From Bifidobacterium breve (GTDB lineage Bacteria > Actinomycetota > Actinomycetes > Nanopelagicales > Nanopelagicaceae), in NCBI GenBank assembly GCA_945889195.1, contig CAMDBB010000001.1:202766-266765 (forward strand): a stretch of DNA of 64,000 nt, written 5' to 3'. Positions within the stretch are counted from its first letter, which is position 1, and the number at the start of each line of letters is the position of its first letter. This document shows, piece after piece, positions 40,243 to 50,735 of this stretch. The notes under the pieces were generated by a model. The model saw nothing but the letters and a program-made list of their open reading frames with translations, was not told the DNA's origin and ran no database searches. The translations under genes were made by a program, and so were the position numbers.

Positions 40243-40295
40243 TGTGACTAATCACAGTTACTGTTCAAGAGGCTTCCCGGTTTGATTCACGGGAA
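40243..40295 (-). promoter_or_regulatory. Hairpin pair in the rpsO 5' leader
   Basis: TTCCCG/CGGGAA with a 10-nt loop lies at 40274-40295, and TGTGA/TCACA with a 4-nt loop at 40243-40256, 17 nt before the start codon. S15 represses its own mRNA through leader structures in several bacteria, each with a different fold. This pair is a candidate for such an element. The assignment rests on position and base pairing alone. Confidence 0.45.
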
Positions 40296-40367
40296 ATCAC
40301 TTTCTCGTTGGACAGGCTGAAGTTTACCTGTGGGGTGTAGATAAGTGAAATTGAGCCCGAAGTAAGG

Positions 40368-41255
40368 CTATTTTTCAGTTAATTCGCGGGCTTGGTCACA
40401 ATCTCTCTTCATCTGGACCAAGAGCTCTTCAAGGCTTTCGAATTTCAGCGTCGGGCGCAGGTACCAACCAAATTCAATCGATGCGTTCTTGTCATAGAGA
40501 TCTAAGCCTTCTTGATCGAGAGCATATGCCTCTACTTGGCGACCGCGCTCTCCTTCAAATGTGGGATTTGTTCCTATCGAGATAGCAGCGGGCCAGAAGT
40601 TAATTCCAACGGTAAGCCAACCGGCATACACGCCATCGGCAGGAATTGTCTGTCCCTCAATCTTTCCAAGATTTGCAGTGGGGTAACCGATTTCGCGGCC
40701 TCGCTTTTCGCCATGCACAACAACGCCATCGAGGCGATGTGGACGAGATAAGAGTTCGCGAGCTAATTCAACTTTTCCTTCAACAACAAGGGCGCGAATA
40801 CGTGATGAAGAGATGACTTCTGTATCTGCCTTCAACTCTTGCACATCAACTGTGAAGTTATGTTCTTGTCCTGACTTGATAAGCGATTCGATATTTCCTG
40901 CAGCTTTATGGCCATAAGTAAAGTTCTTGCCAACAATGACTGTGCTTGCGTGCAACTGTCCGACGAGCACGGATGTCACAAAGTCTGCTGGCGACATCGC
41001 CGCAAACTTCTCATTAAATTTAAGTACCGCCACCTGATCAGCGTTATGAATCTTGAGTAACTCAACACGATCTGCCAGCGTAGTCAGCGCCGTCGGCACC
41101 TTACTTGGCGCAAAGATTGTTGTTGGATGTGGATCAAAGGTCAGAGCGATAATCGAGCGGCCTGCAGCAATCTCTTTGGCGCGGTTGAGCAGAACCTGGT
41201 GTCCTTTATGGACACCATCAAAGGTTCCGATGACAACGACGCTGGTAGAGCTCAT
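40368..41255 (-). CDS. ribF: Riboflavin kinase / FMN adenylyltransferase
   Basis: Bifunctional enzyme making FMN and FAD. The N-terminal nucleotidyltransferase has VIGTFDGVHKGHQ near residue 10 and ISSSRIRALV near 150. The C-terminal kinase has GREIGYPTANLG and GVYAGWLTV. ATG 41255 (MSSTSVVVIG) is chosen because GGTGAGG lies upstream, though at a long spacing. GTG 41273, right after the truB stop, is an alternative adding six residues. It is the last gene of the infB-rbfA-truB-ribF run. Confidence 0.95.
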   Translation of the reverse strand: MSSTSVVVIGTFDGVHKGHQVLLNRAKEIAAGRSIIALTFDPHPTTIFAPSKVPTALTTLADRVELLKIHNADQVAVLKFNEKFAAMSPADFVTSVLVGQLHASTVIVGKNFTYGHKAAGNIESLIKSGQEHNFTVDVQELKADTEVISSSRIRALVVEGKVELARELLSRPHRLDGVVVHGEKRGREIGYPTANLGKIEGQTIPADGVYAGWLTVGINFWPAAISIGTNPTFEGERGRQVEAYALDQEGLDLYDKNASIEFGWYLRPTLKFESLEELLVQMKRDCDQARELTEK

Positions 41256-41273
41256 AAGCAAATCTTGCCTCAC

Positions 41274-42149
41274 CTAGTTCGCAGCCGCAAAGACTGCGAT
41301 GGGTTTGGCCTTATCTCCTTCATCTTTTAAGAGCGCGATGAGTCTATTATCTGGTGACATCGCAGCATTGATGACAGTATTTCCATTCTCTTTCAGTGGG
41401 CGACCAAATGAGAGCTCTCGCACTTCTTCGAGAGTTAATTCGCGAGGAGTGAAGGTGGTGCGCGCGACTTCAGCAAGATCTAAAGCTGTGAACTTCTGCG
41501 CTTTCAGGTCTTCAAAGGTAGTAGCGCCAATCTCTGTGAAACCGGCAACGCGAGTGCGGCGCAGAGCAGAGAGGTGTCCCCCAACGCCCAGTGCATCTCC
41601 GAGGTCGCGGGCAATAGCTCTGATAAATGTTCCGGCAGAGCAGGTGACTTCAATATCTACTTCAGTGGTCTTCTCATGATGGCGAATGGTGCGAATATCT
41701 AGTTGAGTAATGGTCACTTCACGCGAGGCTAATTCAAACTTCTCGCCAGCGCGTACTCGATCATAAGCGCGCTCTCCCCCGACTTTGACAGCTGAGACAG
41801 AAGATGGACGTTGGGCGATAGTGCCAATCATCTTCGAGACAATTTTCTCGATATCAGCATCAGATACCGCAGATGCATCAGCGGTTGAAATCACTTCACC
41901 CTCGCTGTCATCGGTGACTGTTGCAGCACCGAGAACAACGGTTGCCTGATAAGACTTGTCGCCATCTGTGATGTATTGCAGCAAGCGAGTGCCATTGCCA
42001 AAACCGAGTACGAGTACGCCCGTAGCCATCGGATCTAAAGTTCCGGCATGTCCCACTTTGCGAGTGCCGAGCGCTTTGCGAGCCACAGCAACAACATCGT
42101 GGCTGGTCATTCCGCCAGCTTTATCGACTACTAGGAAGCCGTCGCTCAT
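41274..42149 (-). CDS. truB: tRNA pseudouridine(55) synthase
   Basis: Converts U55 to pseudouridine in the T-loop of tRNAs. The 291 residues include the catalytic aspartate Asp39 in [14 protein letters not shown], the later [10 protein letters not shown] region and a C-terminal segment resembling the actinobacterial TruB tail. It overlaps rbfA by 4 nt and abuts ribF, in the classic nusA-infB-rbfA-truB order. Confidence 0.97.
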   Translation of the reverse strand: MSDGFLVVDKAGGMTSHDVVAVARKALGTRKVGHAGTLDPMATGVLVLGFGNGTRLLQYITDGDKSYQATVVLGAATVTDDSEGEVISTADASAVSDADIEKIVSKMIGTIAQRPSSVSAVKVGGERAYDRVRAGEKFELASREVTITQLDIRTIRHHEKTTEVDIEVTCSAGTFIRAIARDLGDALGVGGHLSALRRTRVAGFTEIGATTFEDLKAQKFTALDLAEVARTTFTPRELTLEEVRELSFGRPLKENGNTVINAAMSPDNRLIALLKDEGDKAKPIAVFAAAN

Positions 42150-42610
42150 TCTTCGACGCTGCGATGAGCTTGGTCATGCGCATCAGATGAAATGACGCGT
42201 GGGACTTTGTAAGGATCTTCGACTACTGGCTTGGCATTTTCGCGGGCCTTAGCGACCTCTGCATCGAGTGCATGCACTCGCTCAAGAAGTGAATCGAGCG
42301 CTCTGGCTGATTCAGGAAGTCCATCGAGAATGAATTCAAGAGAAGGAGTAATGCGAGTACCGAGATCTTTACCTACTGCGCTACGCAGAACGCCTTTGGC
42401 AGATTCGAGGGCTGCCGCAGTTGCTGCGCGCTCATCATCCCCGCCAAGGACTGTGTAGAAGATGGAAGCGCTCTGTAGATCACCAGAAACTCGCGCATCG
42501 GTAACAGTGACAAAGCCAAGACGAGGATCTTTAATCTTCGTCTCAAGCAGCTGTGCCACTACTACCTTGATGCGGTCTGCAACCTTCTGGCTGCGATGTG
42601 AATTTGCCAC
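42146..42610 (-). CDS. rbfA: Ribosome-binding factor A
   Basis: KH-fold factor for 16S 5'-end maturation and 30S assembly. The start is GTG 42610 ([20 protein letters not shown]), giving 154 residues. The frame is open to 42718, but that would lie within infB and is not RbfA sequence. Family blocks are [18 protein letters not shown] and [19 protein letters not shown]. The C-terminal 25 residues are charged and poorly conserved. It sits 20 nt after infB. Confidence 0.94.
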   Translation of the reverse strand: MANSHRSQKVADRIKVVVAQLLETKIKDPRLGFVTVTDARVSGDLQSASIFYTVLGGDDERAATAAALESAKGVLRSAVGKDLGTRITPSLEFILDGLPESARALDSLLERVHALDAEVAKARENAKPVVEDPYKVPRVISSDAHDQAHRSVEE

Positions 42611-42630
42611 GGTGATATCCGAAATCCGCG

Positions 42631-45342
42631 CTAGGCGCGCTTCTTTTCGCGCATCTCGAAGACCTGAATGATGTCTCCGACTTGAAGATCTGCACCCTTG
42701 CCGACACCGATACCGCACTCAAAGCCCTCGCGGACTTCGGTGGCATCATCCTTAAATCGCTTGAGAGATTCGATAGTGACCTCTTCTGCGATTGTTGCAC
42801 CGGCACGAATAACGCGCGCCTTTGCATTGCGCTTGATAGTTCCATCGGTAACGATAGAACCAGCAATTGTGCCGACCTTTGAAGATTTGAAGAGATCGCG
42901 GACCTCAGCGTTACCAAGAATGACTTCTTCGTACTCTGGCTTAAGAAGACCCTTAAGTGAGAGCTCGATTTCTTCAATCGCGTTATAGATAACGGAGTAG
43001 AAGCGAACTTCAACGCCTTCTTGATCTGCAAATATTGCAGTCTGTGGTTCAGGCTTGACGTTAAAGCCGATAACAACAGCAGTTGAGGCAGATGCCAGAG
43101 TGATATCGCTCTTGGTGATTGCACCAACACCGCGGTGGATAACGCGAAGGTCAACTTCAGCGCCGACATCAAGCTGCATCAACGCATCTTCGAGCGCTTC
43201 TACCGAACCTGATACGTCACCCTTAAGAATAAGGTTGAGAGTTGAGATCTTGGACTGTTCCATAAAGTCTTCCAGTGAGACCTTCTTACGCGCCTTAGCA
43301 AGCTGTGCATTTCGCTCAGCTGCCTGACGCTTCTCAGCAATCTGACGCGCTGTGCGATCTTCATCGGCAACAAGGAAGGTATCTCCAGCGTTCGGTACAG
43401 AGGTAAATCCGAGTACCTGTACTGGACGAGATGGCCCCGCCTCTTCAACGCTGGCACCGTGCTCATCGAGCATTGCACGCACACGTCCGAATGAACCACC
43501 GGCAACGATGGCATCTCCAACGCGCAGAGTTCCACGTTGTACCAAGACAGTTGCAACTGGTCCACGACCACGATCGAGGTGAGCTTCGATAGCAACACCG
43601 CGAGCATCATCTTCAGCAACTGCGCGAAGATCGATAGCTGCATCTGCAGTAAGGAGAATTGAGTCAATCAAATCATTGATTCCAGTACCTGCTTTAGCTG
43701 AGACGTTTACGAAGATTGTGTCTCCGCCGTACTCTTCAGCGACCAAGTTGTACTCAGTTAATTGCTGGCGGACCTTATCTGGGTTGGCGCCTTCCTTATC
43801 AACCTTGTTGACTGCAACAACGATAGGAACATCAGCTGCTTGAGCGTGGTTAAGCGCTTCAATGGTCTGTGGCATCACACCGTCATCGGCTGCAACAACG
43901 AGTACTGCGATATCGGTGACCTTGGCACCACGAGCACGCATTGCGGTAAAAGCTTCGTGGCCTGGTGTATCGATAAAGGTAATCGCACGGTTTGTACCGT
44001 TGTGATCATGGTGAATTTGGTAAGCACCAATGTGCTGTGTAATTCCACCTGCTTCAGATTGGACAACCTCAGTCTGGCGAATCGCATCGAGCAAGCGAGT
44101 CTTACCGTGGTCAACGTGGCCCATCACGGTTACTACTGGTGGGCGAGGAGTGAGGTTCTCTTCATCAAAATCAGCTAACTCTGCAGCGAGATCGATATCA
44201 AAGCCCTGCAACAATTCGCGGTCTTCTTCTTCAGGAGAGACAACTTCGATGACATATCCAAGTTGTGCGCCAAGAATTTCAAAGGTGTCTGCATCAACTG
44301 ATTGAGTTGCAGTCACCATTTCACCAAGGTGGAAGAGCGCTGAAACTAACGCTGCTGGATCTGCGCCAATTCTCTCGGCGAAATCTGCAAGGGATGAGCC
44401 ACGACGCATACGGATTTTGGTTGAACCATCTCCGTGCGGAACGACTGCGCCACCCAACTTCGGTGCCTGCATATTGTCGAACTCTTCACGTAATACTTTA
44501 CGTGACTTCTGCTTACGCTTTGAAGATTTACTTGCATTCTTTCCAAATGCACCTGCAGTACCGCCACGACCTGGGCCGCGATTAGGACCGCCACCACCTG
44601 GACGCGCTGGACCACCTGGCGCTGCGCCAGTTGTTGCACCTTGTGAACGATATGGACCTTGCGTTGATGGTGCTCCACCAGTGCGTGGTGGGTAATTTCC
44701 TGTACCTGTTCCAGTTGTTGGAGGGCGTTGTCCTCCAGGACGCGCTGCAAAACCAGGACGTACAGAACCAGGTCGTGCACCTGCCATACCTGGACGTGGC
44801 GCACCTGTGCCTTGTGGACGTTGTGGTGGACGCGGAACTGCGCCACCTGTTGAAAATGGATTGTTACCAGGACGTGGTGGGCGTGGAAGTGCGCCACCTG
44901 TTGAAAATGGATTGTTCCCAGGACGTGGAGCCGCTGGTGTTGTTGGTGTTGGAGCCGCTGGTGTTGGAGCCGCCGGCGTTGCCGATGCTGCTGCAGATGC
45001 AGCCTTTGCCTCATCTTGCGCAACCTTTTCAGCATCGCGAGATGCCTTAAGCGCTGCAAGATCAACGCCGAGTTCAGCTGCAAGTTCAGCAGCGAGCTCT
45101 GGATTTACTTCGGCGGTCTTCTTTGAGGCAGCGGTCTTCTTGGCAGCTGCCTTCTTGACAGGTTTTTTCTCTTCTACTGGTTTGGCATCGGGATAAAGCG
45201 CAATTAACTTGCGAACGACCGGTGCTTCAACTGTTGATGATGCTGAGCGAACGAATTCACCCATCTCTTGGAGTTTGGCAAGGACTTCCTTGCTCTCCAT
45301 ACCGAGTTGTTTTGCCAACTCATGTACGCGGACCTTTGACAC
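42631..45342 (-). CDS. infB: Translation initiation factor IF-2
   Basis: GTPase that places initiator tRNA on the 30S subunit. The 903 residues start with an IF2-N domain ([20 protein letters not shown]). A basic Lys/Ala stretch and a long Pro/Gly/Arg-rich region (about 120-265) follow, then a second IF2-N domain. The G domain has GHVDHGKT at 408-415, DTPGHEAF and NKVDK; domains II-IV complete the factor. A 17-residue repeat occurs in the linker. The start is GTG 45342 with AGGAG close by. No ylxR lies between nusA and infB. Confidence 0.97.
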   Translation of the reverse strand: MSKVRVHELAKQLGMESKEVLAKLQEMGEFVRSASSTVEAPVVRKLIALYPDAKPVEEKKPVKKAAAKKTAASKKTAEVNPELAAELAAELGVDLAALKASRDAEKVAQDEAKAASAAASATPAAPTPAAPTPTTPAAPRPGNNPFSTGGALPRPPRPGNNPFSTGGAVPRPPQRPQGTGAPRPGMAGARPGSVRPGFAARPGGQRPPTTGTGTGNYPPRTGGAPSTQGPYRSQGATTGAAPGGPARPGGGGPNRGPGRGGTAGAFGKNASKSSKRKQKSRKVLREEFDNMQAPKLGGAVVPHGDGSTKIRMRRGSSLADFAERIGADPAALVSALFHLGEMVTATQSVDADTFEILGAQLGYVIEVVSPEEEDRELLQGFDIDLAAELADFDEENLTPRPPVVTVMGHVDHGKTRLLDAIRQTEVVQSEAGGITQHIGAYQIHHDHNGTNRAITFIDTPGHEAFTAMRARGAKVTDIAVLVVAADDGVMPQTIEALNHAQAADVPIVVAVNKVDKEGANPDKVRQQLTEYNLVAEEYGGDTIFVNVSAKAGTGINDLIDSILLTADAAIDLRAVAEDDARGVAIEAHLDRGRGPVATVLVQRGTLRVGDAIVAGGSFGRVRAMLDEHGASVEEAGPSRPVQVLGFTSVPNAGDTFLVADEDRTARQIAEKRQAAERNAQLAKARKKVSLEDFMEQSKISTLNLILKGDVSGSVEALEDALMQLDVGAEVDLRVIHRGVGAITKSDITLASASTAVVIGFNVKPEPQTAIFADQEGVEVRFYSVIYNAIEEIELSLKGLLKPEYEEVILGNAEVRDLFKSSKVGTIAGSIVTDGTIKRNAKARVIRAGATIAEEVTIESLKRFKDDATEVREGFECGIGVGKGADLQVGDIIQVFEMREKKRA
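44824..44925 (-). repeat. 51-bp tandem duplication in the infB linker
   Basis: Two adjacent in-frame units of 17 residues, [17 protein letters not shown] and [17 protein letters not shown] (IF-2 residues 140-156 and 157-173), differ by one residue. At DNA level they are nearly identical over much of the 51-nt period, showing a recent tandem duplication in the disordered region. Confidence 0.8.
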
Positions 45343-45535
45343 ATTTCTCCTGTCTTGGCCCGCATTAAAACTTGTGGGATGCGAGCCCTAGTTGTTCGAC
45401 CTCATGATGTAAACGAGCTCATTTGAGTTTCATATCTTTCGCATCCATTTCATTTGTGCCCCACGGTATGTAAGTACCGAAGGCGATGTGCCGAGTCTAC
45501 CGAATAGGCGGGAAATTCCCTATTCCACACCATAT
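45343..45535. other. nusA-infB gap with hairpin, ylxR not found
   Basis: The 193-nt gap encodes nothing I recognise. A ylxR (DUF448) gene usually sits here in actinobacteria but would need about 270 nt and its motifs are absent. A hairpin GAATAGG/CCTATTC with a 10-nt loop lies at 45502-45525, just after the nusA stop; its loop contains most of a GGGAATTTCCC palindrome. It has no T-run. Confidence 0.55.
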
Positions 45536-46513
45536 TTACGCGGTCGGTGCGGGGGTATCTGGATGGATATCGATACGCCATCCGGTCAGACGTGCGGCAA
45601 GTCGGGCATTCTGCCCATCTTTACCGATAGCGAGTGAGAGTTGGTAATCAGGAACTATCACCTTGGCAGAACGCGTTGCTTCATCAACAATCTCAACGCT
45701 TGTTACCTTTGCAGGTGCGAGTGCACTGGCTACAAACTTTGCAGGATCATCATCGAAATCAACGATATCTATCTTCTCGCCATTGAGTTCATCCATAACA
45801 GCGCGCGAACGAGCGCCCATTGGCCCAATCAGAGAACCCTTTGGCGATACGCCAGCGCGATGTGAACGCACTGCAATCTTGGTGCGATGTCCTGCTTCAC
45901 GTGCCACCGCCATGATTTCAACGATGCGATCTTTGATTTCAGGAACTTCAAGTGCAAAGAGTTGCTTGACCAAAGCTGGGTGGCTACGAGAAAGCATGAT
46001 CTCGGGGCCCTTCATTCCTTGCTTAACTTCTACGACAAAGCACTTAATGCGATCGCCATGTGTGTATACCTCACCTGGCACCTGTTCTTGCGGAGGAATA
46101 CGACCTTCGATGCGACCGAGGTTGACGTTAATCATCTTTGGATCGCGACCTTGTTGAATAATGCCTGAGACGATATCGCCCACTGTTGCAGTGAACTCTC
46201 CGACGATTTCGGCATCGTTGCTTGCGCGCATCTGCTGCTTGATCACTTGGCGCGCAGTAGAGGTTGTCACTTTAGAGAAACCTTCAGGTGAATCTACCTC
46301 TTCGCTGATGCGCTCACCCAGTTCATTAAAGACGGGGACGAAGATCTGAATCTCTCCAGTTTCGCGGTTAAGTCTTGCTTGCGCGTAACGATTAGGCTCT
46401 TGCGTTTCACCGTATGCAGTAAGAACTCCAGCTTCGATCACCTGAATCAGTGGCTCAAGCGGCATCGCTTTCTCGGTAGTGAGGTGAACAAGAGCTGCCA
46501 TATCTACATGCAT
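45536..46513 (-). CDS. nusA: Transcription termination/antitermination factor NusA
   Basis: RNA polymerase-binding elongation factor. The 325 residues cover the N-terminal RNAP-binding domain (about 1-110), an S1 domain (near 110-180), and KH1 and KH2 (about 185-325; SVEIVDEATRSAKVIVPDYQ lies in KH2). No acidic repeats follow, as usual in actinobacteria. It overlaps rimP by one base (TAATG). With rimP, infB, rbfA and truB it forms the standard nusA operon. Confidence 0.97.
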   Translation of the reverse strand: MHVDMAALVHLTTEKAMPLEPLIQVIEAGVLTAYGETQEPNRYAQARLNRETGEIQIFVPVFNELGERISEEVDSPEGFSKVTTSTARQVIKQQMRASNDAEIVGEFTATVGDIVSGIIQQGRDPKMINVNLGRIEGRIPPQEQVPGEVYTHGDRIKCFVVEVKQGMKGPEIMLSRSHPALVKQLFALEVPEIKDRIVEIMAVAREAGHRTKIAVRSHRAGVSPKGSLIGPMGARSRAVMDELNGEKIDIVDFDDDPAKFVASALAPAKVTSVEIVDEATRSAKVIVPDYQLSLAIGKDGQNARLAARLTGWRIDIHPDTPAPTA

Positions 46514-46989
46514 TACTTGTCACCATCTTTGCGATTAAACTCAATTTCAACAGTTGCGCGCTTAATGTCTGAAAAGGCAACGTCAACGCGCTTGACTTCC
46601 TTCTTCTCAAGATAAGAGAGCGTCACGCTCGTTTCTGTGGATTCTTCAATACGTCCGGTAATGGTTGCGCCATCGCCCTTAACGACTTTGAGCAAGCGAC
46701 CGTGATTCTTAACGAAGTGGCGGGGCGCAGTAAGTGGACGATCGACACCAGGGGATGTGACTTCAAGAGTAAACGGGGTATCCCCCATAAAGGCAGCTTC
46801 ATCCAGCAACTCTGAGATTGCGCGAGAAACGGCGGTCACTTGATCTAAATTAAGAGATGCGGGTCCATCGACGATGCAGGTAACTATGCGATGTTTGCCA
46901 GGTGAGACTAATTGGACTTCTTCAAGGAATAAACCTTGGGCTTCAACTGCGGGTGTAACCAGTTGAGAGATTTGATCTGTGATTGCCAC
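46513..46989 (-). CDS. rimP: Ribosome maturation factor RimP
   Basis: Factor for 30S subunit assembly. The 158 residues have the N-terminal alpha/beta domain with FLEEVQLVSPGKHRIVTCIV and the motif FTLEVTSPGVDRPLTAPRHF near residue 78, followed by a C-terminal Sm-like barrel. It is the first gene of the nusA operon and overlaps nusA by 1 nt. The TauE-like gene lies 44 nt upstream in the same direction. Confidence 0.95.
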   Translation of the reverse strand: MAITDQISQLVTPAVEAQGLFLEEVQLVSPGKHRIVTCIVDGPASLNLDQVTAVSRAISELLDEAAFMGDTPFTLEVTSPGVDRPLTAPRHFVKNHGRLLKVVKGDGATITGRIEESTETSVTLSYLEKKEVKRVDVAFSDIKRATVEIEFNRKDGDK

Positions 46990-47033
46990 GATGAGCCTTT
47001 CTTATTCAATTGTTATTGAGTTTTGTTACTGCT

Positions 47034-47807
47034 TTAGAACAGGTCAAATAATACCCTGACTATGAGTGCAAAGGTGACCACCAGATAGAACTTACGAACA
47101 AAGTCAGAACCTCGGCGAATCGCGACATGCGAACCAATGATTCCTCCCGCCAAATTACAGATACCAACTGCAAGGCCCACCACCCACATAATCGAGCCGC
47201 TGATACCAAAGACAAGGATTGATGCAAAGTTGGTCGCAACATTGACCACTTTGGCGATCGCTGATGCTCCAACAAATGCGAAACCGAGAGCTGCAACCAA
47301 GACAATCATCAGCAGAGTTCCGGTGCCAGGCCCAATAAAGCCATCGTAGAAACCAATAGTTAGCCCTGCGACGGCGCCCACTGTTCGCTGGCGCTTGGCA
47401 GCACCTTTGAGAACTTCAACTTTGCCTAAATCAGGTCTGGCAAGTGTGTAGACAAAGACTGCAACCAACATCACAACAATTGCTACCTTGAGTTGCTCTG
47501 TTGAAATCTGCGTTGCTAGAAGTGAACCAGAGCCAGAACCAATAAATGCTGGCAGCACCATTGCAAAAAGTAATTTCGGATCTGTCTTGATATTCCTGCG
47601 GTAGTTCAGGGCGGCAGCTGATGTACCAAAGATTGAACCTAATTTGTTTGTGCCGGCAACTTCTGCGACTTCGCGATCAGGGAAGGAGATCAGAAGAGCC
47701 GGCAGTTGAATCAGACCGCCGCCTCCTGCGATGGCATCAACAAAACCGGCAGAGAAGGCAGCAACAAGGATAAAGACCAGCGTCAGCGTTGAGATATCGC
47801 TGAGCAT
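47034..47807 (-). CDS. TauE/SafE-family membrane exporter
   Basis: A 257-residue membrane protein of the TauE/SafE (DUF81) family, with about eight spans. The opening half-repeat AGFVDAIAGGGGLIQLPALL and the second half-repeat GFYDGFIGPGTGTLLMIVLV are diagnostic. Known members move sulfonates, sulfoacetate or other organic anions; the substrate here is unknown. Its stop is 44 nt before rimP and its start abuts the proS stop, so it is within a long housekeeping transcript. Confidence 0.9.
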   Translation of the reverse strand: MLSDISTLTLVFILVAAFSAGFVDAIAGGGGLIQLPALLISFPDREVAEVAGTNKLGSIFGTSAAALNYRRNIKTDPKLLFAMVLPAFIGSGSGSLLATQISTEQLKVAIVVMLVAVFVYTLARPDLGKVEVLKGAAKRQRTVGAVAGLTIGFYDGFIGPGTGTLLMIVLVAALGFAFVGASAIAKVVNVATNFASILVFGISGSIMWVVGLAVGICNLAGGIIGSHVAIRRGSDFVRKFYLVVTFALIVRVLFDLF

Positions 47808-49541
47808 TTATGGCAACGTTGGAAGGAGTTCAGTAACTGCTGTAAGCGCTTGCGCTACCGGAACTTCAGATTTTTCGCCGGTGCGACGTACACGAACTTC
47901 GACGTTGCCTTGTTCGAGCGCTTTGCCAACGACAACAATGACAGGAATTCCGATAAGTTCTGCATCTTTAAACTTTACGCCAGGAGAAGTACCGCGACGA
48001 TCATCAAGCATCACGCTGACTCCTGATGCCTCTAAATCAGCAGCGAGCTTTTCTGCGGCAGCAAAGACAGCATCTTCTTTACCGGTTGCAACGATGTGCA
48101 CCTTGGCAGGTGCAACTTCAACTGGCCAGGAAAGACCTAGTTCGTCATTGCTCTGTTCAGCAATGGCAGCTACTGCGCGCGATACACCGATTCCGTAGGA
48201 ACCCATGGTGACAACTTGTGATTTACCGTTCTGATCAAGGACGGTAAGACCGAGCGCATCTGCATATTTGCGACCTAGTTGGAAGATATGGCCGATTTCA
48301 ATTGCGCGATCGATGATGACTGGGGTTGCGCACTTTGGACAGGCATCGCCCTCTTTAATCTGTGCCGATTCAACATAACCATCAACTGTGAAATCGCGGC
48401 CATTAACGACATTACGCGCGTGCTTATCCTTCGCATTTGCACCCGTTACCCATGAAGTACCTGGTGCGATACGAGGATCTGCGTAGACGGTAATTCCGTT
48501 TTTCTTTGCATCTTGTGGGCCGATATATCCCTTGACGAGCCCTGGGAACTTAGCAAAATCTGCATCTTCAAAGACGCGAACATCGTTAACGCCGGCAAGG
48601 TTTGCTTGTAAACGCTTGAGATCTACTTCGCGATCTCCTGGAACTAAGACTGAGATTGGTTTCTCATCTGCCATCAACATGACGTTCTTTAGCGTCATCG
48701 AGCCGTCGTATCCCCCGCCGAACTTGGCGTTAATGAGTTCAACCAAGGTATCAATCGTTGGAGTATTAGGTGAGTCAAAGACTTCAAGAGGTGCAACCTT
48801 TGATGCATCACCCGGTGCTACAACTGTTGTCATCGCTTCAACGTTTGCTGCATACCCGCACTTTGGGCAGAGCACATAGGTATCTTCGCCCGTTTCGCAG
48901 GGAGCTAAGAACTCCTCAGATGCGGAACCGCCCATAGCGCCCGACATAGCGCTGACGATGTTGTACTTCATACGTAGGCGATCAAAGGTCTTGATATATG
49001 CCTCGCGATGGCGTTGGTAGGACTCAACTAAACCTTCATCGGTAAGGTCGAATGAATATGAATCCTTCATCACAAATTCACGACCGCGGATGATTCCAGA
49101 ACGAGGACGTGCCTCATCGCGATACTTTGTTTGGATTTGATAGAGAGCAAGTGGCAGATCTTTATATGAAGAGTATTCACCCTTGACCATCAAGGTAAAC
49201 ATCTCTTCATGTGTTGGCCCTAGTAGATAGTCGCTACCTTTTCTATCTTGCAGGCGAAAGAGATCTGGGCCGTAATCGTTCCAGCGGCCGGTCTCTTCAT
49301 ATGCATCTTTTGGTAAGAGAGCAGGAAAGTGAACTTCTTGGAAGCCAGCGCGGTCCATCTCTTGGCGCACAATATTTTCAATGTTGCGAAGGGTGATGAC
49401 GCCCAGTGGCAACCATGAATAGATACCAGCTGCGATGCGGCGGATATATCCCGCGCGGACTAGGAGGCGATGGCTGGGGACTTCAGCATCTGCCGGATCA
49501 TCGCGCAGCGTGCGTAAGAAGAGCGTAGACATTCGCAACAT
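47808..49541 (-). CDS. proS: Prolyl-tRNA synthetase
   Basis: Class II aminoacyl-tRNA synthetase of the bacterial form with a YbaK-like editing insertion (about 225-390). The 577 residues show motif 2 region [26 protein letters not shown], motif 3 [18 protein letters not shown], and a C-terminal anticodon-binding domain. It is directly followed by the TauE-like gene with no gap. ispG lies 21 nt upstream. The ispG-proS proximity is common in actinobacteria. Confidence 0.97.
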   Translation of the reverse strand: MLRMSTLFLRTLRDDPADAEVPSHRLLVRAGYIRRIAAGIYSWLPLGVITLRNIENIVRQEMDRAGFQEVHFPALLPKDAYEETGRWNDYGPDLFRLQDRKGSDYLLGPTHEEMFTLMVKGEYSSYKDLPLALYQIQTKYRDEARPRSGIIRGREFVMKDSYSFDLTDEGLVESYQRHREAYIKTFDRLRMKYNIVSAMSGAMGGSASEEFLAPCETGEDTYVLCPKCGYAANVEAMTTVVAPGDASKVAPLEVFDSPNTPTIDTLVELINAKFGGGYDGSMTLKNVMLMADEKPISVLVPGDREVDLKRLQANLAGVNDVRVFEDADFAKFPGLVKGYIGPQDAKKNGITVYADPRIAPGTSWVTGANAKDKHARNVVNGRDFTVDGYVESAQIKEGDACPKCATPVIIDRAIEIGHIFQLGRKYADALGLTVLDQNGKSQVVTMGSYGIGVSRAVAAIAEQSNDELGLSWPVEVAPAKVHIVATGKEDAVFAAAEKLAADLEASGVSVMLDDRRGTSPGVKFKDAELIGIPVIVVVGKALEQGNVEVRVRRTGEKSEVPVAQALTAVTELLPTLP

Positions 49542-49562
49542 GAAGCGAACCCTACTAGAGGA

Positions 49563-50714
49563 TTACGAAGTTGTGACGGAAGGTTCTCCTGATGCAACGC
49601 CTGCGGCTTCCATCTCTTCGGCAAGACGCATAGCTTCTTCAATAAGAGTTTCAACAATCTGCGCTTCAGGGACCGTTTTGATGACTTGTCCCTTCACAAA
49701 TATCTGACCTTTGCCATTTCCTGATGCAACGCCGAGATCTGCTTCGCGAGCTTCGCCTGGTCCATTTACAACACAGCCCATAACAGCAACACGAAGAGGA
49801 ACTGTCATTCCTTGTAGACCAGCCTGCACCTTTTCAGCAAGGGTGTAGACATCTACTTGAGCGCGACCACATGAAGGACAGGAAACGATTTCAAGTTTAC
49901 GTTGACGCAGATTAAGGGATTCAAGGATTGAAATTCCAACCTTTACCTCTTCAACGGGAGGTGCAGAGAGTGAGACGCGAATTGTGTCGCCGATTCCTTC
50001 GGCCAAGAGAATTCCAAATGCAGTCGCTGACTTAATGGTTCCTTGGAAGATTGGACCAGCTTCGGTGACGCCGAGGTGAAGTGGGTAATCGGTCTTGGCT
50101 GCAAGCAAGCGATATGCGTTAACCATCGTGACAGGGTCATGGTGCTTTACAGAGATCTTAATATTGCCAAAGCCATGTTCTTCAAAGAGGGAAGCTTCCC
50201 AGATTGCAGATTCAACTAACGCCTCAGGGGTTGCCTTGCCATACTTTGCAAGAAGTCGTGGGTCGAGTGAACCGGCGTTGACGCCGATACGAATTGGAAT
50301 ACCTGCATCTCCTGCAGCTTTTGCAACTTCCTTCACCTTGTCATCAAATTGCTTAATGTTGCCAGGATTGACGCGCACCGCAGCACAGCCTGCATCAATT
50401 GCAGCGAAGATGTATTTAGGTTGGAAGTGAATATCTGCAATTACTGGAATCTGTGACTTCTTGGCAATCTGCGCAAGTGCGTCGGCATCATCTTGTGATG
50501 GAACTGCAACGCGCACGATTTGGCAACCAGATGCGGTGAGTTCGGCGATCTGTTGCAGAGTTGCATTGACATCAGATGTCAGCGTTGTGCACATTGATTG
50601 CACGCTGACCGGTGAATCAGAACCTACTCCGACTCCACCCACATTGAGCTGTCTCGTCTTGCGACGCGGATGCAAGGTAGGAGGTGGTGCGCTGGGGATT
50701 CCAAGATCAACCAT
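49563..50714 (-). CDS. ispG: 4-hydroxy-3-methylbut-2-en-1-yl diphosphate synthase
   Basis: Iron-sulfur enzyme of the non-mevalonate (MEP) isoprenoid pathway. The 383 residues contain an N-terminal TIM barrel starting with [20 protein letters not shown] and C-terminal cluster cysteines in SCPSCGR and [15 protein letters not shown]. dxr and rip lie upstream in the same direction, the typical dxr-rip-ispG run. ispG and dxr together show the MEP pathway is used. Confidence 0.97.
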   Translation of the reverse strand: MVDLGIPSAPPPTLHPRRKTRQLNVGGVGVGSDSPVSVQSMCTTLTSDVNATLQQIAELTASGCQIVRVAVPSQDDADALAQIAKKSQIPVIADIHFQPKYIFAAIDAGCAAVRVNPGNIKQFDDKVKEVAKAAGDAGIPIRIGVNAGSLDPRLLAKYGKATPEALVESAIWEASLFEEHGFGNIKISVKHHDPVTMVNAYRLLAAKTDYPLHLGVTEAGPIFQGTIKSATAFGILLAEGIGDTIRVSLSAPPVEEVKVGISILESLNLRQRKLEIVSCPSCGRAQVDVYTLAEKVQAGLQGMTVPLRVAVMGCVVNGPGEAREADLGVASGNGKGQIFVKGQVIKTVPEAQIVETLIEEAMRLAEEMEAAGVASGEPSVTTS

Positions 50715-50735
50715 GAACCGTATTGTGCCTTATCT

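Noticed and set aside
40243..40256. TGTGA-n4-TCACA as a CRP-type operator
   Set aside because: Spacer is four, not six, and the element lies inside the rpsO leader, where an RNA hairpin is the simpler reading.
44346..45083. Long Gln/His/Leu-rich minus-strand frame inside infB
   Set aside because: Composition is a shifted-frame reading of the Pro/Gly/Ala-rich IF-2 linker; not a real protein.
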